A DNA stretch of 64,000 nt from Caballeronia glebae. GTDB lineage: Bacteria; Pseudomonadota; Gammaproteobacteria; Burkholderiales; Burkholderiaceae. A program made the translations under genes and the position numbers. A model generated the notes under the pieces. It worked only from the letters and a program-made list of their open reading frames with translations. It was not told where the DNA came from and did not search any database. Every line of letters starts with the position of its first letter. Within the stretch, counting starts at the first letter, position 1. Where the stretch lies: contig NZ_FCOJ02000027.1 in assembly GCF_001545035.1 (NCBI RefSeq), positions 30,223 to 94,222 of the forward strand, given 5' to 3'. Of this stretch, positions 26,462-34,696 are shown in pieces.

Positions 26462-26570
26462 CATCGTCTCGATTGCGATCGCGCGTGCGATTTCGATATC
26501 GCGTGCGCATCGCGAAGAGCCGTTGGTGAAGGAGGGATTAAGCTGTACGTTTTCCCCCGAGGCGACTGCG

Positions 26571-27863
26571 ATGCCCTCGTCGAATCCAAGCGCGAAACTC
26601 ATCGTCGTTACCGTGCTCGTCGGTCTGGGCGCGGGGGTCGGCGGCATGTCGCTGGCGCTGCTGCTTCATCTGATCCAGCACGTCGCGTTCGGCTACAGCC
26701 TCGATGCATTCACCAGCGGCGAGAGCTTTCTCGAAGGCATTTCGGCCGCGTCGCCCGCCCGGCGCTTTATCGTGCTGACGCTTTGCGGCGCGGTCGCGGG
26801 CTTCGGCTGGTGGGGCCTGCATCGCTTCGGCAAACCGCTCGTCAGCATCGCGAAGGCCGTCAAAGCCGACGATCCGCGCATGCCGCCCGGCAGCACGATC
26901 GCGCATGCGCTCCTGCAGATCGTCACGGTGGCGATGGGTTCGCCGCTCGGCCGCGAAGTCGCGCCGCGCGAAATCGGCTCGTTGTGGGCGGGCTGGCTCG
27001 CGCACTACGCACGGCTCACGCCCGCGCAATCGCGCATCATGGTCGCGTGCGGCGCGGGCGCGGGGCTGGCGGCAGTCTATAACGTGCCGCTCGGCGGCGC
27101 GGTGTTCGTGCTCGAAGTGCTGCTCTGCACCTTCGACGGCGCGATCATCGCGGCGGCGTTCGTGACCTCGTCGATCGCGGCGATGGTCGCGTGGATCGGG
27201 CTCGGCGACGGCCATCAATATCATCTGCCGGCATTCACGCTGAACGCGCAACTGCTCGCATGGGCCGTCGTCATGGCGCCGGTTTTCGGGGCGGCCGCGC
27301 GGCTTTTCGCGAAGCTCACGAGCGCCGCGCGCGAGAACGCGCCGCGCGGCAAGATGCTGCCGTTGCTGTCGATCGTGAATTTCGCGCTGATCGGCGGACT
27401 CGTCATCTATTACCCGCAACTCGCCGGCAATGGCAAAGGTCCCGCCGGGCTTTCCTTCGAGGATCACGTGAGCTTCGCGCTCGCGGGCGTGCTGCTGGTG
27501 CTGAAAGTGACGATCGAAGTAAGCTCGCTGCGCGCGGGCGCGCAAGGGGGCCTGCTCACGCCGGGTCTGACCAATGGCGCGCTGCTCGCCATCGTGCTCG
27601 GCAGTGCGTGGAACGGCATCTGGCCCGGCACGCCGCTCGGCGCGTTCGCGGTCATCGGCGCGGGCGCGTTTCTCGGCGCGGCGATGCAGATGCCCTTGAC
27701 CGCGCTCGTGCTGATGCTCGAATTCACGCGCTTCGATCACGACTTCCTGATTCCGTCGGCGCTGGCGATCGCGGGCGCGACGCTCACCTACCGATGGCTC
27801 GCGCAAGGTTCGCCGATGCCTTCGGCCGCGCCTCGTCAAACGCTGCAAGGTCTCTCCGATTGA
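26571..27863 (+). CDS. ClC-family chloride channel/antiporter
   Basis: 430-residue polytopic protein of the voltage-gated chloride channel family, without C-terminal CBS domains. The second selectivity motif reads GREVAP (127-132), a variant of GREGP that keeps the gating glutamate Glu129. The inter-repeat motif GNGKGP and the late GAFAVIGAGAFLGAAMQMPLTA are typical. The start at 26571 has GAGGCG upstream; the earlier in-frame region belongs to sbp and its trailer. Retention of the glutamate favours H+/Cl- exchange. It converges on the efflux operon. Confidence 0.88.
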   Translation: MPSSNPSAKLIVVTVLVGLGAGVGGMSLALLLHLIQHVAFGYSLDAFTSGESFLEGISAASPARRFIVLTLCGAVAGFGWWGLHRFGKPLVSIAKAVKADDPRMPPGSTIAHALLQIVTVAMGSPLGREVAPREIGSLWAGWLAHYARLTPAQSRIMVACGAGAGLAAVYNVPLGGAVFVLEVLLCTFDGAIIAAAFVTSSIAAMVAWIGLGDGHQYHLPAFTLNAQLLAWAVVMAPVFGAAARLFAKLTSAARENAPRGKMLPLLSIVNFALIGGLVIYYPQLAGNGKGPAGLSFEDHVSFALAGVLLVLKVTIEVSSLRAGAQGGLLTPGLTNGALLAIVLGSAWNGIWPGTPLGAFAVIGAGAFLGAAMQMPLTALVLMLEFTRFDHDFLIPSALAIAGATLTYRWLAQGSPMPSAAPRQTLQGLSD

Positions 27864-27906
27864 TCGTCGGAGCAATCGCGATTCGGATAGCGGGACCGGT
27901 CCGCGA

Positions 27907-29406
27907 TCAGCGTTGCGCGTCTTGCGCCTGAGCGACGCTCGCCGCCGACGCAACGGGCGAACCCATCGCCTGAAAGAGCGCGGCGGTGTCGCTCATGCGC
28001 GCGCTGCTCGCGCGGATCGTGGCCAGCCGCGCGTTGAGGTACTGCTGCTCGCTGCCGCGTGCGGCGCGCGGCGGGATCGCGCCGAGACGCACGCGTGCCG
28101 CCGCATCCGCCGATGCGTCGCGCGCCGCGTTGCTCGCGCTATCGGCGAAAGCGAGCGCTTCGCTATCCGTTTCGAGCGATGCCAGCGTGTTCGCGACGTT
28201 CTGAAACGCCGAGAGCACGGTCTGCCGGTATTGATCGACGGCGGCGTCATACGTGGCGATGGCCGCGCGCCGTTGCGCGAGCAGCGCGCCGCCATGAAAG
28301 AGCGGCTGCGACAGCGATGCGCCCACGCTCCACAACGCGCCCGCGCCCGAGAGCGCCGTCGGCCAGTCGAAGCCGCCTTTGCCCATCGACGCGGATATCG
28401 ACAAGCTCGGAAACAACTGCGCCGTTGCGACGCCGACTTGCGCCGCCGCCGCTTTCAATGCGGCGTCGGCGGCCTGAATGTCGGGGCGCGTTTGCAGCAA
28501 TTCCGATGGCAACACGACTGGCACGTCGGACGGCACCGCGAGGCTCGCGAGATCCAGATCGTCGGGCGCGCGATCGGGCGTGCGTCCGAGCAGGACGGCG
28601 AGCGCATGACGCGTCGCGAGCCACTGCGCGCGCAAGCCCGGCAATTGCGATGCGAGCGACGCCGCGTTCTGCCGCGCGTCGAGCATGTCGGCGCGCGATG
28701 CCGAGCCGAGCGCGTAGCGGCGTTCGGCATCGTGGGCATCGTCGTTGGCGAGCGCGACGAGACGCCCGGTCACGTCGATCTGCGCATGCAGTGCGGCCGC
28801 GCCGATCGCGCCCGTCACGATGTTCGCGGCGAGCGCGCGGCGCGCGGCGTCGAGCTGGAAGGCTTGTTGATCGACTTGCGCGGCGAGCGCCGCATTCGCG
28901 AAGCGCGCCCCGCCGAAGAGATCGAACGTGTATTGCGCCTGAATCTGACCGACGAAGAGGTTGTAGAGCACGGTGGGCGGACCGGCCTCGGGAATGCCGA
29001 AGCCGCGTTGCCGCGTCGCTTGCCCGCCCGCGTCGATCTGCGGCAACAGCGACGAGCCCACTTGCGCGCGCAACTGTTCGCGCGCGGCGACGAGGCTTTT
29101 ATCCGCCGCCGCGAGATTCGGGCTCGCGCGCAAGCCTTCATCGACGAGCGCATTCAACGTATCCGAGCGATACAGCTTCCACCATTCGGGCACGGGCTTT
29201 CCGCCGACGTCGAAGCGCTGCGACGCACCCTCGGCCGTCACGCTCGCTTGCGCTTGCGGCTCAACGCCGTAATGCGCGGGCTGCGGCGTCGCGGGCGGCT
29301 TGCCATCGGGACCGAACGCGCATGCGCCGAGCGCGATGCACGCCGCAATGCTCGCCGTAATGCTCGCCGTAATGCTCGCCGTAATGCTCATTAACCGGCG
29401 ATTCAT
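27907..29406 (-). CDS. RND efflux outer-membrane lipoprotein (NodT/OprM family)
   Basis: 499-residue TolC-like channel subunit. The lipobox LGAC gives acylation of a Cys near residue 29; two OEP repeats follow, with WWKLYRSDTLNALVDEGLRASPNL at the first repeat. The gene starts within the stop of the RND permease gene (ATGA). Its signal peptide contains SITA repeats encoded by a 12-bp tandem array (29347-29389). It forms the exit duct of the tripartite pump with the two upstream genes. Confidence 0.93.
   Translation of the reverse strand: MNRRLMSITASITASITASIAACIALGACAFGPDGKPPATPQPAHYGVEPQAQASVTAEGASQRFDVGGKPVPEWWKLYRSDTLNALVDEGLRASPNLAAADKSLVAAREQLRAQVGSSLLPQIDAGGQATRQRGFGIPEAGPPTVLYNLFVGQIQAQYTFDLFGGARFANAALAAQVDQQAFQLDAARRALAANIVTGAIGAAALHAQIDVTGRLVALANDDAHDAERRYALGSASRADMLDARQNAASLASQLPGLRAQWLATRHALAVLLGRTPDRAPDDLDLASLAVPSDVPVVLPSELLQTRPDIQAADAALKAAAAQVGVATAQLFPSLSISASMGKGGFDWPTALSGAGALWSVGASLSQPLFHGGALLAQRRAAIATYDAAVDQYRQTVLSAFQNVANTLASLETDSEALAFADSASNAARDASADAAARVRLGAIPPRAARGSEQQYLNARLATIRASSARMSDTAALFQAMGSPVASAASVAQAQDAQR
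29347..29389 (-). repeat. 12-bp tandem repeat in the efflux lipoprotein signal peptide
   Basis: Three full copies plus 7 nt of AATGCTCGCCGT (plus-strand form). Each unit encodes four residues of the signal peptide h-region, so copy changes keep the frame and alter h-region length by four. Confidence 0.9.
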
Positions 29407-32400
29407 GTCGATGCTCCTTCGCGTTCGTCGAGCTTCACGCGGAACCACGCGGCGTAGAGCGCGGGCAGATAGAACAGCGTGAGCACGGTCGCGCTCGTGA
29501 TGCCGCCCATCAGCGCGGTCGCCATCGGGCCGAAGAAGTTGCTGCGCAGAAGCGGAATGAGCGCGAGCACGGCGGCGGCGGCCGTCAGCGTGATCGGCCT
29601 GAAGCGCCGCACGGTCGCGCCGATGATCGCATCGAAACGCTTGTGTCCCGAGGCGATGTCCTGCTCGATCTGATCGACGAGAATCACCGAATTGCGCATG
29701 ATGATGCCGAACATCGCGATAACGCCGAGCATCGCGACGAAGCCGAAGGGCTTGCCGAACGCGAGCAGCGTCACGACCACGCCGATCAGTCCGAGCGGCG
29801 CGGTGAGCACGACCATCATCACGCGCGAGAAGCTCTGCAACTGGATCATCAGGAGCGTGAGCACGACAATCACCATCACCGGCATTTGCTCGTTGATCGA
29901 CGCCTGGCCCTTGCCGCTTTCCTCCACCGATCCGCCCACTTCGACGCGATAACCCACCGGCAACGCGCGACGAATCTCGTCGAGCTTCTCGTCGATGGCG
30001 TGCGTCACGTCGATGCCTTGCGCGTCGCCCTTCACGTCCGATTGCACGGTGATGGTCGGCTGACGGTCGCGTTCCCAGATCACGCCGTATTCGAGCGTAT
30101 CGACGACGCGGCCCAGCGCGCCCAAAGGCACCGGTCCGTGCGGCGTCGGCATCGCGAGCGTCGCGAGCCGCGAAGGATCGGCACGTTCGGCGCGCGGCGC
30201 ACGCAAATCGACGCTGATCAGCTTGTCGCGTTCGCGATACTGCGTGACGGTCGTGCCGGTCAGCGTCATCGCGAGAAAGCTCGCTATGTCCTGCGACGTG
30301 ACGCCCGCATCGCGCGCTTTCTGCTGATCGATCTCGAAGCGCACCGAGCGCTCGGATGGCTCGTCCCAGTCGAACTGCACGTTGGTCGTGCGCGAATCGG
30401 CGCGCATGTCGGCGGCGACTTGCTCGGCGATATGACGTACCGTTCCGATATCGTCGCCGCTCACGCGGAACTGCACCGGATAGCCGACCGGCGGACCATT
30501 CTCCAGACGCGACAGGCGCGTGCGCACGGCGGGGAAGCGCTCGCGCAACATCGGATCGAGCCAGCGCGCGAGTTGTTCGCGCGCTTCGACCGACTTCGCG
30601 GTGACGACGAATTGCGCGAAGTTCGGCGTCGGCAATTGCTGATCGAGCGGCAGATAGAAGCGCGGCGCGCCCGTGCCGACGAAGCTCACCACATGATCGA
30701 TTTCATCGCGGCCCTTAAGCGCTTCTTCGAGCCGCTTCGCTTCGCGCAACGTCGCGTCGAACGAAGCGCCTTCCTGCAATCTGACGTCGATCAGCAACTC
30801 GGGCCGGTCCGAGCTTGGAAAGAACTGCTGCGGCACGATCGTGAAGCCCGCCATCGCGATGACGAAGAGCGCGACCGTGATCGCGAGCACGACGAAGCGC
30901 CGCTTCACGCACCATCCGACCCAGCGGCGCAGGCGTCCGTAGAACTTCGTGTCGTAGATATCGTGCTCGTGATCGTCGGGCAGATGCGCTTCCTTCTTCC
31001 GCTCGGGCAGGAGCTTGTAGCCGAGCAACGGAATCAGCACGACCGCCGCGAGCCACGATGCGATCAACGCGATCGCCGACACTTCGAAGATCGAGCGCGT
31101 GTACTCGCCGGTGCTCGATTTCGCGAGCGCGATCGGCAGGAAGCCCGCGACGGTGACGAGCGTGCCGGTCAGCATCGGAAATGCCGTGCTCGTGTAGGCG
31201 AACGCGGCGGCGCGTGTGCGGTTCCAGCCTTGTTCGAGCTTCACGGCCATCATCTCGACGGCGATGATCGCGTCATCGACGAGCAGGCCGAGCGCGAGAA
31301 TCAGCGTGCCGAGCGAGACCTTGTGCAGGCCGATATCGAAGAGATACATGAAGAGCGCGGTGACGGCGAGCACGATCGGAATCGAGATCACGACGACCAT
31401 GCCCGTCCTCACGCCGAGCGACACGAGACTCACGATCAGCACGATGACGACCGCTTCGGCGACCGCTTCGAGAAAGTCGTCGACGGAATGCGAGACCGCG
31501 TGCGGCATGCTCGACACTTCAGTCAGCTTCAAACCCGCAGGTAGTTGCGCACGCAACTTGATCATCTCGCCGTCGAGCGATTTGCCCAGACGCACGACGT
31601 CTTCGCCCGGTTGCATCGTGACGCCGATGCCGAGCACGCTCGCGCCGGCCGAACGCATCTGCGTGGCGGGCGGATCGATATAGCCGCGCTTGACCGTTGC
31701 AATATCGCCGAGCCGGAACGAGCGGCCGTTCACGTTGATGAGCGTATCGGCGAGCGCGTCGACGCTTTTGAACTGACCGCTCGGGCGCACGAACACGCGG
31801 TCGTTGGGCGTCGTCAAAACGCCGGCCGTCGAGACCGCGTTCTGTCCGTCGATAGCCTGCGCGATCTGCTGCGGCGAAATGTTCAGACGCGTGAGCGTGG
31901 TATTGGGAATCTCCACATAGATGCGCTCTTCCTGATCGCTGAAGTAATCGACCTTCGCGACGCCGGGCACGCGCAACAGGACCGTGCGCAACGCATCGGC
32001 GTAGTCGTGCAGTTGCGCGGGCGAGAAGCCGTCGCCTTCGAGCGCATAGATGTTGGTGTAGACGTCACCGAACTCGTCGTTGAAGAACGGGCCTTGCACG
32101 CCAGGCGGCAAGGTTGCGGCGATATCGCCCACTTTCTTGCGGATCTGATACCACTCCTCGGGCACGTCCTTCGCGGGCGCGGAATCCTTCATCTGAAAGA
32201 AGATGAGCGATTCGCCGGGGCGCGAATAGCTGCGCATGAAATCCGTATGCGGCGTTTCCTGCAGCTTGCGCGCGATGCGGTCGGTCACTTCCTCCTGCAC
32301 CTGACGCGCGCTCGCGCCGGGCCAGAACGTGCGGATCACCATCACGCGGAACGTGAAGGGCGGATCTTCCGACTGCGCGAGCCGCGTGTACGCGAGGATG

Positions 32401-32522
32401 CCGAAGATCGTCGCCATCGCGATCAGGAACACGACGAGCGCGCGATGCCGCAGCGCCCACGCCGAGAGATTGAAGCGGCCTTCTTCGTGGCGATACGCGT
32501 CGTCGTCGCGAGGGTCGCTCAT
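29403..32522 (-). CDS. RND multidrug efflux permease
   Basis: 1039-residue HAE1/AcrB-like proton-driven pump of the inner membrane. It has the twelve-helix layout with two large periplasmic loops. The TM4 segment LGLLVDDAIIAVEMMAVKLE holds the paired acidic residues of the proton relay, and MFGIIMRNSVILVDQIE marks the second half. The N-terminus (RFNLSAWALRHRALVVFLIA) resembles the less-studied AcrB-like branch of proteobacteria rather than MexB. It overlaps its neighbours by 4 nt on each side; the order MFP-RND-OMF is standard. Substrates unknown. Confidence 0.94.
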   Translation of the reverse strand: MSDPRDDDAYRHEEGRFNLSAWALRHRALVVFLIAMATIFGILAYTRLAQSEDPPFTFRVMVIRTFWPGASARQVQEEVTDRIARKLQETPHTDFMRSYSRPGESLIFFQMKDSAPAKDVPEEWYQIRKKVGDIAATLPPGVQGPFFNDEFGDVYTNIYALEGDGFSPAQLHDYADALRTVLLRVPGVAKVDYFSDQEERIYVEIPNTTLTRLNISPQQIAQAIDGQNAVSTAGVLTTPNDRVFVRPSGQFKSVDALADTLINVNGRSFRLGDIATVKRGYIDPPATQMRSAGASVLGIGVTMQPGEDVVRLGKSLDGEMIKLRAQLPAGLKLTEVSSMPHAVSHSVDDFLEAVAEAVVIVLIVSLVSLGVRTGMVVVISIPIVLAVTALFMYLFDIGLHKVSLGTLILALGLLVDDAIIAVEMMAVKLEQGWNRTRAAAFAYTSTAFPMLTGTLVTVAGFLPIALAKSSTGEYTRSIFEVSAIALIASWLAAVVLIPLLGYKLLPERKKEAHLPDDHEHDIYDTKFYGRLRRWVGWCVKRRFVVLAITVALFVIAMAGFTIVPQQFFPSSDRPELLIDVRLQEGASFDATLREAKRLEEALKGRDEIDHVVSFVGTGAPRFYLPLDQQLPTPNFAQFVVTAKSVEAREQLARWLDPMLRERFPAVRTRLSRLENGPPVGYPVQFRVSGDDIGTVRHIAEQVAADMRADSRTTNVQFDWDEPSERSVRFEIDQQKARDAGVTSQDIASFLAMTLTGTTVTQYRERDKLISVDLRAPRAERADPSRLATLAMPTPHGPVPLGALGRVVDTLEYGVIWERDRQPTITVQSDVKGDAQGIDVTHAIDEKLDEIRRALPVGYRVEVGGSVEESGKGQASINEQMPVMVIVVLTLLMIQLQSFSRVMMVVLTAPLGLIGVVVTLLAFGKPFGFVAMLGVIAMFGIIMRNSVILVDQIEQDIASGHKRFDAIIGATVRRFRPITLTAAAAVLALIPLLRSNFFGPMATALMGGITSATVLTLFYLPALYAAWFRVKLDEREGAST

Positions 32523-33640
32523 GACGCGAAGTCCTCGGGATGCAGCGGCGCGACGACGCGCACTTTCTCGCCCGCCGAAACCGTATGCACGCCTTGCCAC
32601 ACGATGCGCTCGCCCGCTTCGATGCCGCCCGCGAGCGTCACGGTGCGCTCGCCATAGCGCGCGACTTCGACGCGTCGCAGTTCGAGCGCATCGCCCGGTT
32701 GCTTCACGATCCATACGGCGGGATGGCCGTTGTCGTGAAAGAGCGCCGTCGATGGAATCGTGAACGCGCCCTTGTCCGCACTCGCCGATGCGAACGCGAT
32801 ATCCGCCGTCATGCCGAGGCGCACGTCGGGCGTCGGCGCTTCGAGCGTGAGCTTCGCGCGCCAGGTGCGGCTTTGCGTGTCGGCGGCGGGCGAGAGCTCG
32901 CGCACGCGCGCCTTGAAGGTCTTCCCCGGCAATGCCGCGAGCTTCACGCTCGCTTCGTGCCCCACGGCGAATGCGGCGAGCGTGGCTTCGGGCACGTCGC
33001 AGATCACGTCGATGTCGCCGCTCCATGCAAGCGTGTAGACCGCCTGGCCCGCCGTGACGTTCTGGCCGGTGTCGGCCTGCTCGGCGGTGATCACGCCCGC
33101 GTGATCGGCGGCCAGCGTCGCGTAGCGCAGTTGATCGGCGGACAGCCCGGCCTGCTGCTGCGCCTGATTGCGCTGCGCGAGCGCGGATGCGTAGGCGTTC
33201 TGCGTCTGTTCGAGCTGCGCGGGCGCGATGAGATTTTCTGCGGCCTGAGCGCGATCGCGGTCGAGTTGCTGCTTCGCATAGACGAGCTGATGCTCGGCGG
33301 CGTCGAGCTGCGCGCGGGCGCTTGCGCTGTTCTTCTCGGCATCGGCGGGATCGAGCCGGGCGACGACCTGGCCCGCCTTCACGCTATCGCCGAGGCGCGC
33401 GCGCCGTTCGAGAATCTTGCCGTTGATGCGAAAGGAAAGCGGCGTCGAATAGCGCGATTGAACCTGACCGGGCAGGCTGGATGCGTTCGCGTGACCATCG
33501 GCTTGCGCCGCCACGGCGACGACCGGACGCGGCGCGGGCGCGGGCGTCTCATGCCGCTTGCAGGCGACGAGCGCAACGCAGACGATCGGGACGAATGCCG
33601 CGCGCGCGACGATCGACGCGGGTGAGTGCAAGAGCTTCAC
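32519..33640 (-). CDS. RND efflux periplasmic adaptor (membrane fusion lipoprotein)
   Basis: About 373 residues. A lipoprotein signal ending VALVAC near residue 29 precedes a HlyD-type adaptor with biotinyl-lipoyl halves (GKILERRARLGDSVKAGQVVARLDP; GVITAEQADTGQNVTAGQAV) around a Gln/Ala-rich alpha hairpin. The start is taken as GTG at 33640, with GAGG 5 nt upstream and the signal peptide right after it; ATG at 33703 would add 21 residues before the signal. First gene of the pump operon, divergent from tetR. Confidence 0.88.
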   Translation of the reverse strand: MKLLHSPASIVARAAFVPIVCVALVACKRHETPAPAPRPVVAVAAQADGHANASSLPGQVQSRYSTPLSFRINGKILERRARLGDSVKAGQVVARLDPADAEKNSASARAQLDAAEHQLVYAKQQLDRDRAQAAENLIAPAQLEQTQNAYASALAQRNQAQQQAGLSADQLRYATLAADHAGVITAEQADTGQNVTAGQAVYTLAWSGDIDVICDVPEATLAAFAVGHEASVKLAALPGKTFKARVRELSPAADTQSRTWRAKLTLEAPTPDVRLGMTADIAFASASADKGAFTIPSTALFHDNGHPAVWIVKQPGDALELRRVEVARYGERTVTLAGGIEAGERIVWQGVHTVSAGEKVRVVAPLHPEDFAS

Positions 33641-33839
33641 AGGAACCTCGGCGCCCGCAAGGGCATGGTGCCGCGCGCCTCGAAACAGTGACGCGCCGCT
33701 CATGGGCGAAGCAGGAGAATGGGCTGCCCGGCGGCAATTTCGAGATACTAGCGTGAGCGGGGCGGATCGGTGCATCGACCGGAAAGCCCCGTCCGGCAAG
33801 GGTTTCGACGACCCGGACATAAATACGAGATGAATTCTA

Positions 33840-33853
33840 ATACAGACCTGTAT
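33840..33853. promoter_or_regulatory. Candidate TetR operator
   Basis: ATACAG-AC-CTGTAT, a perfect palindrome with a 2-nt centre, in the gap between the efflux operon and the divergent TetR gene, followed by a second imperfect repeat ATCCG/CGGAT (33852-33871). It lies 49 nt before the tetR ATG and is well placed to control both directions. Confidence 0.65.
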
Positions 33854-33901
33854 CCGAATGCAAAGACGGATTTGTAAGCCCGGCGATGCTACACTTCGCG
33901 C

Positions 33902-34525
33902 ATGAAACCAGTACGCCTTACCCGCGAGCAGAGTCGCGACCAGACGCGCCAGCGTTTGCTCGACGCTGCGCAAGCGGTGTTCACCAAGAAGGGATTCGGC
34001 GCATCGAGCGTCGAAGACGTGGCCGCCGACGCGGGCTACACGCGCGGCGCGTTCTACTCGAATTTTTCGAGCAAGGCCGAGTTGCTGCTCGAAGTGCTCA
34101 AGCGCGATCACGACACGATCATGCAGCGCCTCTCCACGATCTTCGAAGATGGCGAGGCCTCGCGCGCCGACATGGAAGCGCGCGTGCTGCAGTACTACAG
34201 CGAGTGCTACCAGAACAACGCGTGCTTTCTGCTATGGGTCGAAGCGAAACTGCACGCGAGCCGGGACGCGAAGTTCCGCGAGAGCTTCAACGCGCTGATG
34301 CGCGAGTTGCGTCAGTCCACGACCGATTACATCAGGGCGTTTTCCGAGCGCGTGGGCACGCCGCTCACGATGCCGCCGGAACAGATGGCGCTCGGGCTCA
34401 TCGCGCTGTGCGACGGCGTGCAGTTCTTCTATTCGTCGGACCCGCAATCGGTGCCCGCGCAATTCGCCGAGGACGTGCTCGCGCAATTCTTCCGGCGCGT
34501 TGTACTGAGCGGCGCCGCCGAATAA
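33902..34525 (+). CDS. TetR-family repressor of the efflux operon
   Basis: 207 residues. The N-terminal helix-turn-helix (about 15-62) has the usual form LLDAAQAVFTKKGFGASSVEDVA then GYTRGAFYSNFSSKAELL. The C-terminal ligand domain has the TetR_C pattern seen in AcrR-like efflux regulators (ECYQNNACFLLWVEAKLHA). It is divergent from the adaptor gene with a palindromic operator candidate between them, so local repression relieved by a pump substrate is the likely logic. Confidence 0.92.
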   Translation: MKPVRLTREQSRDQTRQRLLDAAQAVFTKKGFGASSVEDVAADAGYTRGAFYSNFSSKAELLLEVLKRDHDTIMQRLSTIFEDGEASRADMEARVLQYYSECYQNNACFLLWVEAKLHASRDAKFRESFNALMRELRQSTTDYIRAFSERVGTPLTMPPEQMALGLIALCDGVQFFYSSDPQSVPAQFAEDVLAQFFRRVVLSGAAE

Positions 34526-34696
34526 AACGGCCTGGTCCCTTGCGTTTGCCCGTAACTTGCAATGCCGACGGCACGCGTGTATCGATACGCTAATCTTTGC
34601 GCGAGAGCCGCAGAGGCCACGCTTGCAGTGTTTCGAAATCGTTCGCAATTCATTCGAGATTTCGCAAACGGGGATGACATCTCCGAGGGAAGCTCC

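Noticed and set aside
29643..31544. 633-residue plus-strand open frame opposite the RND permease
   Set aside because: Antisense shadow: His/Arg/Glu-rich, no family motif, while the opposite strand is a clear AcrB-like pump.
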